From Paraglaciecola sp. 20A4 (GTDB lineage Bacteria > Pseudomonadota > Gammaproteobacteria > Enterobacterales > Alteromonadaceae), in the NCBI RefSeq assembly GCF_011378905.1, contig NZ_WTPY01000001.1, positions 124,001 to 188,000 on the forward strand: a stretch of DNA of 64,000 nucleotides, given 5' to 3'. Shown one piece after another: positions 55,060 to 63,143 of the stretch. The position numbers were made by a program, and so were the translations under genes. The notes under the pieces are model-generated. The model ran no database searches, was not told the DNA's origin, and saw only the letters and a program-made list of their open reading frames with translations. The stretch's first letter is position 1; the number at the start of each line of letters is the position of its first letter.

Positions 55060-55812
55060 ATGACATTATTGGTTGATACTCACTCGCATACCGTTGCCAG
55101 TACACATGCTTACAGCACCGTACAAGAGTATGTTGTCCAAGCAAAACTCAAGGGTATGCAGATGTTTTCATTGACTGAGCACGGACCCACCATGCCAGAT
55201 TCTCCTCACCCATGGCATTTTGGGAATCGTCATGTGTTACCTCGGGTAGTCGACGGCATCGCTATACTACGTGCAATTGAGGCCAATATTATGCCCGCGG
55301 ACGGCGGTCATGATATACCCAATGGTCTTCATCCTTTTCTAGATTTTGCTATCGCAAGTTTTCATGAGCCGGTTTTTGCTCCGGCCAGTAAAGCACAGAA
55401 TACCAAGGCCATGATAGCGACCATCGAAACAGGAGACATTCAGATCATCGGCCATCCAGGTAATCCAAATTTTCCTATCGATATTGCAGAGGTCGTTCGA
55501 GCAGCAAAAGACAATAATGTCGTATTAGAAGTGAACAACAGCTCGTTCAAAGGATCTCGTTCGGGGAGTGGGCCACATTGTAAAAAGGTACTTGAGATAA
55601 CCGATCAGCTTGACTGGAAGCTTGTTTTTTCCAGCGATGCTCATGTTGCTTACGACGTGGGAAATGACGCGTTAAGTATGGCCTGTGCGAACGAAGTGGG
55701 TTTTCCGATGCACCGTATTGTTAACAGAGATGCCCACAGTTTTACGACTTTTTTAGCGCAACACAATAAGCCTGTGGCAGTGGAACTCAAGGATTGGTTG
55801 AAAGCACTGTAA
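55060..55812 (+). CDS. ycdX: PHP-domain phosphatase YcdX-like
   Basis: 250-residue trinuclear-zinc PHP phosphatase. Metal ligands are seen in VDTHSHTVASTHAYSTV, SLTEHGPTMP, FASFHEPVF-like IASFHEPVF, IIGHPGNP and FSSDAHVAYDVG. E. coli YcdX has these same motifs and is linked to swarming motility; its true substrate is not settled. The ATG at 55060 has AGGAG seven bases upstream, better than the in-frame start at 55036. Confidence 0.93.
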   Translation: MTLLVDTHSHTVASTHAYSTVQEYVVQAKLKGMQMFSLTEHGPTMPDSPHPWHFGNRHVLPRVVDGIAILRAIEANIMPADGGHDIPNGLHPFLDFAIASFHEPVFAPASKAQNTKAMIATIETGDIQIIGHPGNPNFPIDIAEVVRAAKDNNVVLEVNNSSFKGSRSGSGPHCKKVLEITDQLDWKLVFSSDAHVAYDVGNDALSMACANEVGFPMHRIVNRDAHSFTTFLAQHNKPVAVELKDWLKAL

Positions 55813-55867
55813 CGTCAGATATCTATTTGAAAAACAAAAGACCGAAAGGTCAGCTAAGGCGCTGACC

Positions 55868-56200
55868 TTATCCACAACACTTTTTAAATTTATTGCCACT
55901 TCCGCACACGCACGGATCATTGCGGTTAGGCGTTTTTTCAAAAGTTTGTGTACCAGGTAAGCTTAATAATGTATCAAGCTGTATGGTATTTTCTGGTTTG
56001 GCCGAGTCGACAATTATCTCGCCGTAAAAATTGTGTTGTTTGAGTAGCGCCTCAAGTTCGAGCTGCCTTTCCTGGGTTTTCACGCTTAATATCAGTGGGG
56101 CATTTTTACTGCCTAACTTGGTTTTACGTTGAGTGTTGTAACCGAAGTGTTGATACTTCTCCCGCGGATCTATGCGGCCTTTAAAGAAAAGTTTTGACAT
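55868..56200 (-). CDS. SEC-C metal-binding motif protein (PBPRA1643 family)
   Basis: 110-residue protein with a C-terminal SEC-C zinc motif CVCGSGNKFKKCCG, as in SecA and many small proteins. The N-terminal MSKLFFKGRIDPREKYQHFGYNTQRKTKLGS opening and the compact size match a family of marine gammaproteobacterial proteins with unknown function. The motif binds zinc and often mediates contact with a partner protein. It is convergent with ycdX. Confidence 0.88.
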   Translation of the reverse strand: MSKLFFKGRIDPREKYQHFGYNTQRKTKLGSKNAPLILSVKTQERQLELEALLKQHNFYGEIIVDSAKPENTIQLDTLLSLPGTQTFEKTPNRNDPCVCGSGNKFKKCCG

Positions 56201-56431
56201 TTTTGTTCCTGCAAACGTTGAAAAAATGGGCGCAGATACTAGCAGCCTTTTCTCTCAGTCCCTATCAATTCTTAATTTATTACTAGGTAAGCTGATTTAC
56301 CGCGCTCAGGTATTGCCCTTAAAGGTATAAAAAACTACACCTAGGTATTTTGTTGGTTGTTTATTAGGCCGTGGTATTACTGTCTAATCCGCGACATTAG
56401 AGACCGACTCATACTTGTTCAAGGATCCACC

Positions 56432-56827
56432 ATGTTAACCATTGCTAAAACCGCCGCTGTTATTGTTATTTCTTGCTGCGTATTTTCGCTAGCAGCACGT
56501 GCTGACGTAAATGAAGATTTGCAAAATATTTGTACGATAGTTAAAGCGGATGATAAAGGCGAATTGCGCAAAAAAATGAAAAAGGTTGAGAGTGACTATC
56601 GCTTGAAATTACAGGATTACTACACGGGTATTAGCTGTGACGGTGAAAGTCTAATTCGTATCGCATTTTTGAATAATGCACTCGAAACGGGGGAGTTAAT
56701 GATAAAGAAAATGCCAAAAAGCTTACTCAATACACCTGAGAAAGATGGCAAGACCTTACGCGCTTGGGTATCAGAGCGTCAGCTTATGTCATCACCTATT
56801 GCTACTGTATTAAACGAGCGGATCTAG
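56432..56827 (+). CDS. Secreted DUF3718 protein
   Basis: 131 residues. A signal peptide ends near LAARADV, then a small domain with conserved-looking cysteines (LQNICTIVKADDKGELRKKMKKV and YYTGISCDGESLIRIAF) that fits DUF3718, a family largely confined to Alteromonadales-type bacteria. The function is unknown; two cysteines may form a disulfide in the periplasm. The ATG at 56432 has AAGGA seven bases upstream; the frame is open 25 codons further with no signal-like start. Confidence 0.75.
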   Translation: MLTIAKTAAVIVISCCVFSLAARADVNEDLQNICTIVKADDKGELRKKMKKVESDYRLKLQDYYTGISCDGESLIRIAFLNNALETGELMIKKMPKSLLNTPEKDGKTLRAWVSERQLMSSPIATVLNERI

Positions 56828-56891
56828 ATCCTTTATCGACGTCTTCCACGATGCTAGTGTCATCATTAAAACATGGTTTATTAACGTTTCA

Positions 56892-56928
56892 CCCAGTAAT
56901 TGTTCATTTAAATTACTGGGTTTATTAT
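56892..56928 (+). terminator. Terminator after DUF3718 gene
   Basis: 10-bp perfect stem CCCAGTAATT/AATTACTGGG with a 9-base loop, followed by TTTATTAT. It lies 65 bp after the DUF3718 stop. Confidence 0.72.
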
Positions 56929-56969
56929 GTTTAGATCTCACGAAGCCTTTAAATTAATAGCAGCCAAGC

Positions 56970-57764
56970 TTATTCAACTGGTTCAACTGGCGTGGTGACA
57001 ACAACCGGTTCTAAAAATATCTGCACATAAGATGCATATATGCTGATCATAATTACCGGTAGCACAATCAGTAGCCCCAATCCCAGCGTAAACATTCCAA
57101 ATAACAACATAGGGATTAAAATTAGGCCATACCAAAAGAAAGGTAATGTGTTTATAAAACAGCCCACAAAGCTTAATCTCAGCGCGGCAAAGATAGACAA
57201 ATCATGTCTAATAATTAGAACCGGTGCAAACCATAAGCCCATCATCAACGGAATAAGTAACAGGCTAGCTATCAAGATAGATACTAATAGACCCTTTATA
57301 TCTATATCAGCGGGTATAGTCTCTAGGTTGCCACTAAGCATCGCTGGGTACATATCGCCCAGTGCTAGCCACATTATACCACCTGAAACGACCATACTGA
57401 CAACGCCTAACCCGACTAACTTCGCTACATTGTGTTTAAAGCCTGCAAACATGTACTGACTAGTGAATGCCCCTCCCTGATGTGCTTCGTAACAGCCCAA
57501 CATCAATCCCGCGATAAAAACATAGTTTACTAAACCACTTAAAATTTGTCCGACAACGGGAATAAATGACATCAATAACGAAAACGCAAACCAAATAAGC
57601 ATGCACGTTACCCATGGTGCAGGAGCGCGTTTAAATTGTTGTTTGCCTTCTCTGAGCCAAGTGATGACATCGCGGGTTTTACAGACTTTCGGGAATACTA
57701 GGCGATAGGCGCCGCCATCAGGCGATGCAGGAGAGTAGGGAGACGACGGCATACGGAACTTCAC
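56970..57764 (-). CDS. BPSS1780-type membrane protein
   Basis: 264-residue integral membrane protein with about six helices. The N-terminal soluble part contains VCKTRDVITWLREGKQQFKRAPAPWV, the family signature where a gene-conserved W..G...F..AP precedes the first helix; helices include WFAFSLLMSFIPVVGQILSGLVNYVFIAGLMLG. The function is unknown. The ending TTPVEPVE is short and acidic. Stands alone; convergent with the DUF3718 gene. Confidence 0.78.
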   Translation of the reverse strand: MKFRMPSSPYSPASPDGGAYRLVFPKVCKTRDVITWLREGKQQFKRAPAPWVTCMLIWFAFSLLMSFIPVVGQILSGLVNYVFIAGLMLGCYEAHQGGAFTSQYMFAGFKHNVAKLVGLGVVSMVVSGGIMWLALGDMYPAMLSGNLETIPADIDIKGLLVSILIASLLLIPLMMGLWFAPVLIIRHDLSIFAALRLSFVGCFINTLPFFWYGLILIPMLLFGMFTLGLGLLIVLPVIMISIYASYVQIFLEPVVVTTPVEPVE

Positions 57765-58056
57765 TCGTAGTTGTTTTCGAAAATAGAATGATTAGATATG
57801 TATCCTGACAAAGTGAATAGGCAAGAACAAGAAATAACCACGCTTAATGTTGTAACTCAGTGTTGCCAATGTCCCACATTTACATACAGTTGGCATTATG
57901 TTTTTAGTTAAATATCATTAATTTCAAATGGTTATACTTTGGCATGATAATCGCATTAACTTAATCAAAGGTTATTATCAAACTAAATAATTTTCCAAAT
58001 GGGGTTTTGATGGTCTATTTGGATAAAATATTCGTTAAAAATTACAGGAGACAATC

Positions 58057-58239
58057 ATGTATTTCTTCGTCATCATAGTGTGTGCTTTGACCGCACTTTT
58101 AACATTGCGAAATGTGGCTATGCTTGAAGGGGTAGTGCATGGTCTTGGCAAAGTAGTTTGTTACTTCGGGTTAATTTTATTTATGGTTAATGCCTTAATA
58201 AAAGCAATACTCAATCGCTTGAATATTCGAGCAGCGTAA
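58057..58239 (+). CDS. Small two-helix membrane protein
   Basis: 60 residues with two hydrophobic helices (about 2-17 and 30-50). AGGAGA lies seven bases before the ATG, a strong site, so it is very probably translated. It precedes the lipoprotein gene by 15 bp and likely shares its transcript. No family recognised. Confidence 0.7.
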   Translation: MYFFVIIVCALTALLTLRNVAMLEGVVHGLGKVVCYFGLILFMVNALIKAILNRLNIRAA

Positions 58240-58254
58240 ACACAAGGAACTAAA

Positions 58255-58632
58255 ATGAAAAATACATTTACTAAAACAGCCATGGTGATCTTTGTTGCAT
58301 CATTATCTCTTGCCGCATGTAGCGAGAACAAAGAAGCAACAACGGGTGAGAAAGTTGATTCAGCTATGCAAACCAGTAAAGATAAAATGGAATCTGCTAG
58401 CGAAAAAAGCAAAGACATGTACGAAGATGCTAAAGAATCTACCGCTGATGCTTATGAAGATGCTAAAGAAAAAAGCGTAGACGCCTATGAAGACGCTAAA
58501 GACGCATCAAAAGACGCTTACGAAGATGCAAAAGATAAAGCAAGCGAGATGAAAACTGATGCAGGTAATGCATTAGAAGATGCTTGTGAAGATGCTAAAT
58601 CTAAAATGGGCTCTGAAGACACTGACTGTTAA
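58255..58632 (+). CDS. Lipoprotein with 11-residue repeats
   Basis: 125 residues. Signal peptide with lipobox SLAAC (Cys22), then a highly charged helical region with four 11-residue repeats: MYEDAKESTAD (55-65), AYEDAKEKSVD (66-76), AYEDAKDASKD (77-87) and AYEDAKDKASE (88-98). Eleven-residue amphipathic repeats of this kind occur in LEA-type stress proteins and apolipoproteins and pack on membranes or protect against desiccation. AAGGAAC precedes the ATG. The gene is convergent with rpoS, which might control it in stationary phase, but that is inference. Two C-terminal cysteines (111, 125). Confidence 0.85.
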   Translation: MKNTFTKTAMVIFVASLSLAACSENKEATTGEKVDSAMQTSKDKMESASEKSKDMYEDAKESTADAYEDAKEKSVDAYEDAKDASKDAYEDAKDKASEMKTDAGNALEDACEDAKSKMGSEDTDC

Positions 58633-58670
58633 TAACAGCTTTATACTTTAAAAAGTAAAAACTAAAACAA

Positions 58671-58704
58671 AAATGCCGCTTCTATTATTGAGCGGCATTT
58701 TTTT
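58671..58704. terminator. Bidirectional terminator, lipoprotein / rpoS
   Basis: 10-bp stem AAATGCCGCT/AGCGGCATTT with a 10-base loop and T or A runs on both sides, shared by the convergent lipoprotein and rpoS genes. Confidence 0.9.
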
Positions 58705-58718
58705 GCGAAGTATTTTAG

Positions 58719-59702
58719 TTAGGCAAGTTGATTAAATAGAGACTCTAAATTCAAACCTTTATGACCTAGCATATCTTTTAATCTGCGCAGTGACTCTACT
58801 TGTATCTGTCTGACGCGCTCTCGTGTCAAACCAATCTCTACGCCTACATCTTCCAATGTCGAAGGTTCGTATCCTAATAAGCCAAAGCGTCTCGCTAATA
58901 CTTCACGTTGTTTCGGATTTAAGTCTTCTAGCCAACCGACTATACTTAACTTTATATTTTTATCTTGCAGATCCTCTTCAGGATCGTGACCTTTATCGTC
59001 GGCGATAATATCGAGTAATACATTATCGTTCTCGCTACCAATAGGGGTATCGACTGAGGTGATACGTTCATTTAAACGCAGCATTTTATTCACATCTGCT
59101 ACGGGCTTCTGCACAGCTTCTGCAATTTCTTCCGCTGTGGGTTCATGGTCTAGCTTCTGGGCCAGTTCTCTGGAAGTACGTAAATATACGTTAAGTTCTT
59201 TTACCACGTGTATTGGTAAACGTATGGTGCGTGTCTGATTCATGATAGCCCGTTCAATGGTCTGACGGATCCACCAAGTGGCGTAGGTTGAGAAGCGAAA
59301 GCCACGTTCAGGGTCAAATTTTTCAACCGCTCTAATAAGACCTAAATTGCCTTCTTCAACTAAATCAAGCAGGGCTAAACCACGGTTGTTATAACGCCTC
59401 GCGATTTTGACTACTAAGCGCAAGTTACTGACGATCATTCGTTGTCTGGAGGCTTCATCGCCTTTTAGGGCTCGGCGTGAAAAATATTTCTCTTCGTCCG
59501 CTGTAAGTAGCGGAGAAAAGCCAATTTCGCCTAAATATAATTGGGTGGCATCGAGATTTTTACTGGGAGCTTCTTTATTCGAGACAATATCTTTAAATTT
59601 GTCTTCAGATTCTTTCTCTGCTTTGACTAATTCTTTTTCAACAGCTTCTTCTATATCATCAACTACATCTAATTCAATGGTATTGCTTTTTTGCTGACGC
59701 AT
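58719..59702 (-). CDS. rpoS: RNA polymerase sigma factor RpoS
   Basis: Stationary-phase and general stress sigma factor. 327 residues. Region 1.2 ([31 protein letters not shown]), region 2 ([76 protein letters not shown]), region 3 and region 4 ([42 protein letters not shown]). The N-terminal 45 residues are acidic and variable. Preceded by nlpD, where the main rpoS promoter lies in E. coli. Confidence 0.98.
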   Translation of the reverse strand: MRQQKSNTIELDVVDDIEEAVEKELVKAEKESEDKFKDIVSNKEAPSKNLDATQLYLGEIGFSPLLTADEEKYFSRRALKGDEASRQRMIVSNLRLVVKIARRYNNRGLALLDLVEEGNLGLIRAVEKFDPERGFRFSTYATWWIRQTIERAIMNQTRTIRLPIHVVKELNVYLRTSRELAQKLDHEPTAEEIAEAVQKPVADVNKMLRLNERITSVDTPIGSENDNVLLDIIADDKGHDPEEDLQDKNIKLSIVGWLEDLNPKQREVLARRFGLLGYEPSTLEDVGVEIGLTRERVRQIQVESLRRLKDMLGHKGLNLESLFNQLA

Positions 59703-59768
59703 GGGGTGACTCCTTAGCTATAACTTATTCCTAAACCTCTCCTGAAATTTTATATTTATTTATTGTTA

Positions 59769-60587
59769 TTATCGTTTAGGCAGATAGCGTAGCGGATCTA
59801 CAGATTGTCCCTTGTAGCGCACTTCAAAATGAAGTTTGACTGAATCGGAACCACTATTTCCCATAGTCGCAATTTTTTGTCCTGCCCTAACCCACTGTTG
59901 CTCTTTCACCAAAATGCTATCGTTGTGTGCATAAGCGCTCAAAAATGAGTCCGAATGCTTCACTATAATTAGCTTTCCATATCCACGCAGGGCATCCCCT
60001 GTGTAAACAACTTTGCCAGCAGCGGCCGCCAAAATAGGTGACCCTAAGCTTCCGTTAAAATCTATGCCTTTGTTGCCATGTTCGGTGTTAGAAAAACCGC
60101 TTGCAACGCTATTTTTAGTTGGCCACAGCCAAGCCGTAATTTTATTCGGAAACTCACTGCTGGAAGAGGCAATAACCCCTTTCGTAACAGTAGCGTTAGA
60201 ATCACCATACGCCTGCTTTTTAGGGGGGTCAACTACTTGATTTGTTTTTGATTTCGAACTCTGACCAGTGCGATTATTAGACTTTTTGCTGATTGACACT
60301 GGTGGTTTTTTGAGCGTTAAACGCTGTCCAGGGAAGATATTATACGGAGGTCGTATATTGTTGAATTTAGCAATATCGCGATAATCTTGTCCGCTTTTCC
60401 ACGATATAGTGAAGAGCGTGTCTCCCTTTTCAACAATATAAATATGAGAATTATAGGAAGATTTTTTAACATCACGAAATGTTTTCCCTTGATACAGCTC
60501 GGCAACTGGTGCCGGAGACTTGCGACCGGAACAAGCCGCTATCTGCACACAAAGTAAAAGTACCAATAGTAAGTAGGCGTTTTTCAT
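59769..60587 (-). CDS. nlpD: Murein hydrolase activator NlpD
   Basis: Outer-membrane lipoprotein that activates amidase AmiC during division. 272 residues: lipobox IAAC (Cys19), a LysM peptidoglycan-binding domain (about 48-92, YIVEKGDTLFTISWKSG ... YNIFPGQRL), and a C-terminal LytM/M23 domain (about 150-270). The M23 domain is degenerate: the first metal ligand region reads GNKGIDFNG, with Asn where active enzymes have His, and the HxH motif reads KLHFEVR. That fits an activator without its own hydrolase activity, as in E. coli NlpD. Standard nlpD-rpoS order. Confidence 0.95.
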   Translation of the reverse strand: MKNAYLLLVLLLCVQIAACSGRKSPAPVAELYQGKTFRDVKKSSYNSHIYIVEKGDTLFTISWKSGQDYRDIAKFNNIRPPYNIFPGQRLTLKKPPVSISKKSNNRTGQSSKSKTNQVVDPPKKQAYGDSNATVTKGVIASSSSEFPNKITAWLWPTKNSVASGFSNTEHGNKGIDFNGSLGSPILAAAAGKVVYTGDALRGYGKLIIVKHSDSFLSAYAHNDSILVKEQQWVRAGQKIATMGNSGSDSVKLHFEVRYKGQSVDPLRYLPKR

Positions 60588-60654
60588 TGGTGAATTTCGC
60601 CTTGATTATGGCAAAAAATAACGAATAGTAACGTCACTGATAAGGTTAACAAGC

Positions 60655-61596
60655 TCACTCCCTGGATGTTGAACCTATTTTTTCCAGTAACAACACACTA
60701 CCAGCACCAAAAATAGTTAATGCAATGGCGTACCATAAGTAAGATGGCTCACTGGTTAATACTTCAAACGTGCCAGGCAAGATATTCTCTTGCACGAGAG
60801 GGATCGTCTTACCATGACTATTAACCGTTGATTCAAGTGTATATTTCCAGGGCCAAACTTTATTAAGTGAACCGAGCATAAAACCACCCAGTAACGCCAA
60901 TGTAAGAGTGCGATGAGCGCTAAACATCCAGTTCAAAACCCGGGAGAAACTCAATAGTCCTGCGACACAACCCGCAGCAAAAAGCCCCAACGTTGCTAAT
61001 TCTAAATTTTTCACCGCAGTCAAAATGGGCGTATACATCCCCAGTAACAAGAGAATAAAGCTCCCTGATATACCGGGTAGTATCATGGCGCAAATGGCTA
61101 ACATGCCGGACAAAAATATAAATAGGTTGGTTGGTTCAATGGCGCTTGGTGTAATCATGGTAATTAAATAAGCAGACAGGGTACCCAATAAAAAGAAAAC
61201 GACTGTATTTAATTTCCACTGTTCAATATGGCGTATAAGCGACCATATTGCAGCCAATATTAAACCAAAGAAAAATGACCATAACATCACGGGGTAGGTG
61301 TCGAGCCAGAATAGTACGATCCTGGAAACGGTCAAGATACTCAGTAAAATACCAAACAATAAGGTAATCAGAAATGAGCCATTAATATGTTGCCACATGG
61401 CGCCTAAGCCTTGTCGAAATAAAACCTTCAATGCTTCGGGGCCGCATTGTTTTAACGAATAAATTAACTCTTCATAAATACCTGTAATAAATGCAATAGT
61501 ACCGCCTGATACACCAGGGACAGCATCTGCAGCACCCATTACTATGCCCTTTGATGCTAACGCTAAGTAGTCGCGCCATGTTCGTTTCAGTTGCAT
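60655..61596 (-). CDS. DUF368 polyprenyl-phosphate transporter (PopT-like)
   Basis: 313-residue inner-membrane protein of the DUF368 family, which has been shown in other bacteria to return undecaprenyl phosphate to the cytoplasmic face (PopT). About eight helices; the family motif GIVMGAADAVPGVSGGTIAFITGIYEELI at 17-45 is repeated in part as MILPGISGSFILLLLGMYTPIL. It lies between nlpD and pcm, where E. coli has no such gene. The link to peptidoglycan recycling fits its envelope neighbours. Confidence 0.9.
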   Translation of the reverse strand: MQLKRTWRDYLALASKGIVMGAADAVPGVSGGTIAFITGIYEELIYSLKQCGPEALKVLFRQGLGAMWQHINGSFLITLLFGILLSILTVSRIVLFWLDTYPVMLWSFFFGLILAAIWSLIRHIEQWKLNTVVFFLLGTLSAYLITMITPSAIEPTNLFIFLSGMLAICAMILPGISGSFILLLLGMYTPILTAVKNLELATLGLFAAGCVAGLLSFSRVLNWMFSAHRTLTLALLGGFMLGSLNKVWPWKYTLESTVNSHGKTIPLVQENILPGTFEVLTSEPSYLWYAIALTIFGAGSVLLLEKIGSTSRE

Positions 61597-61678
61597 TATT
61601 CTTCAGCCAATAAATGAGGTGTTAAAAATACCCAAGACGGATTGGCTTGAGCTATGTCGCCAGACTGGAGCAGGGCAT

Positions 61679-62365
61679 TCAAATGATATCTCCAGCGACA
61701 AGAGGTACGAAACGCACCGCTTCAATTATTTTTTCACTAAAGCCCTCACCCTCACGAGTGATGCAATGTAATTGCTGGCTTTGTTCACCAACGGGGATAA
61801 TTAAGCGTCCGCCATCGTTGAGTTGTTCTACTAATTTACTGGGTACTTGACTCGCTGCTGCGGTAACGATAATCGCATCGAAAGGACCTTTACTTGCCCA
61901 TCCTTGCCAACCATCACCGTGCTTCATAGAGACATTATGCAAATCCAATTGGTTCATTCTGCGTTTCGCTTGAAACTGCAGGCTTTTTATTCGCTCAACA
62001 CTAAAAACTTTATTGAAGAGCTGAGCCAATATAGCGGTTTGGTATCCTGAGCCGGTGCCTATTTCAAGCACTGCCTTGGGAGTATTACTGGATGCCAGCA
62101 GTAACTCAGTCATTTTTGCGACTATATACGGTTGTGAAATCGTCTGACCCTGACCAATTGGCAATGCAGTATTCTGATAGGCTTTATGACGTAAAGCATC
62201 AGGCAGGAATAATTCTCTAGGGGTGCAGGCTACTGCATTGAGAACAGAGGCATTATGTATGCCTTCTTGTTTTAACAGATGGGCTAGGCTTTCCCCTTTG
62301 CGTGAAGAAACTCTCATGTAACTGTTTATCCAACGTGTGTGATTAAGGTCAAATGGTGCGTGCAT
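61679..62365 (-). CDS. pcm: Protein-L-isoaspartate O-methyltransferase
   Basis: Repairs isoaspartyl residues in aged proteins using SAM. 228 residues from the ATG at 62365; the start at 62317 ([15 protein letters not shown]) would give 212, nearer to E. coli Pcm (208), and neither has a clear ribosome binding site. Seen: [80 protein letters not shown] and VRFVPLVAG at the end. Follows surE by 31 bp. Confidence 0.96.
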   Translation of the reverse strand: MHAPFDLNHTRWINSYMRVSSRKGESLAHLLKQEGIHNASVLNAVACTPRELFLPDALRHKAYQNTALPIGQGQTISQPYIVAKMTELLLASSNTPKAVLEIGTGSGYQTAILAQLFNKVFSVERIKSLQFQAKRRMNQLDLHNVSMKHGDGWQGWASKGPFDAIIVTAAASQVPSKLVEQLNDGGRLIIPVGEQSQQLHCITREGEGFSEKIIEAVRFVPLVAGDII

Positions 62366-62396
62366 AGCAATAAAATACTTATGCCGTTGCTAATTA

Positions 62397-63143
62397 TTAT
62401 ATTTTTGTTATCCATTGTCGCACATCTTCAAGAGATTGATGAGCTGTCATATCCACAGACAAAGGCGTCACTGAACAATAGCCTTCGCTAATGGCGTGAA
62501 AATCAGTTCCTGGACCTGCATCTTGTTCGTCGCCTACCGTACCATACCAGTAAATTTGCTTACCTCTAGGGTCTACATCTTTGATCATCGTCTTAGCGCG
62601 GTGCCGTCTACCTTGGCGTGTGACTTTTATACCCTTAATCTGGGTATAAGGTAAATCAGGAATATTAACGTTTAAAATCTGATCAGTCGGCAGCGGGTGC
62701 GCTTGCAAATGGTCTACGATACGGCTGACCAGTTTAGCTGCACAGGCAAAGTTATCACTGGTGTGTGCACATAGCGACACAGCAATGGCCGGTAATCCCA
62801 TATACCTACCTTCAGTTGCGGCAGCTACGGTACCAGAATAAATAACATCGTCTCCTAAGTTAGCGCCATGGTTAATACCGGATATAACGAGTTCAGGGTC
62901 TTGCTCCAGAAAACTGTTAACTCCCACGTGTACGCAATCGGAAGGGGTGCCATTCACTGCGTAGAAGCCACTTTCCATCTGTTCTATACGTAAGGGTTGT
63001 AATAATGATAACGCATTACTAGCGCCACTACAGTTGCGATCTGGAGCGATGACGGTTATCTCATGCTCTGTGCTTAATTCGCGATATAATTCTGCTAAGC
63101 CTCGGGCGAATACGCCATCATCGTTGCTCAGTAGAATTCTCAT
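62397..63143 (-). CDS. surE: 5'/3'-nucleotidase SurE
   Basis: Nucleotidase of the stationary-phase survival locus. 248 residues: MRILLSNDDGVFARGLAEL with the metal-binding DD, VIAPDRNCSGASNALSL, GTPSDCVHVGVNSF, VISGINHGANLGDDVIYSGTVAAATEG and DLPYTQIKGIKVTRQGRRH. The ATG overlaps the truD stop (ATGA, 63140-63143). Typical SurE. Confidence 0.97.
   Translation of the reverse strand: MRILLSNDDGVFARGLAELYRELSTEHEITVIAPDRNCSGASNALSLLQPLRIEQMESGFYAVNGTPSDCVHVGVNSFLEQDPELVISGINHGANLGDDVIYSGTVAAATEGRYMGLPAIAVSLCAHTSDNFACAAKLVSRIVDHLQAHPLPTDQILNVNIPDLPYTQIKGIKVTRQGRRHRAKTMIKDVDPRGKQIYWYGTVGDEQDAGPGTDFHAISEGYCSVTPLSVDMTAHQSLEDVRQWITKI

Noticed and set aside
58719-59702. RpoS versus RpoD or RpoH
   Set aside because: Length, the short acidic N-terminus, the nlpD neighbour and lack of the long region 1.1 favour RpoS.
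62145-62155. TGACCCTGACC, like the core of the 26-bp repeat
   Set aside because: It lies inside pcm and encodes the conserved GQGQT motif; the flanks do not match the repeat.
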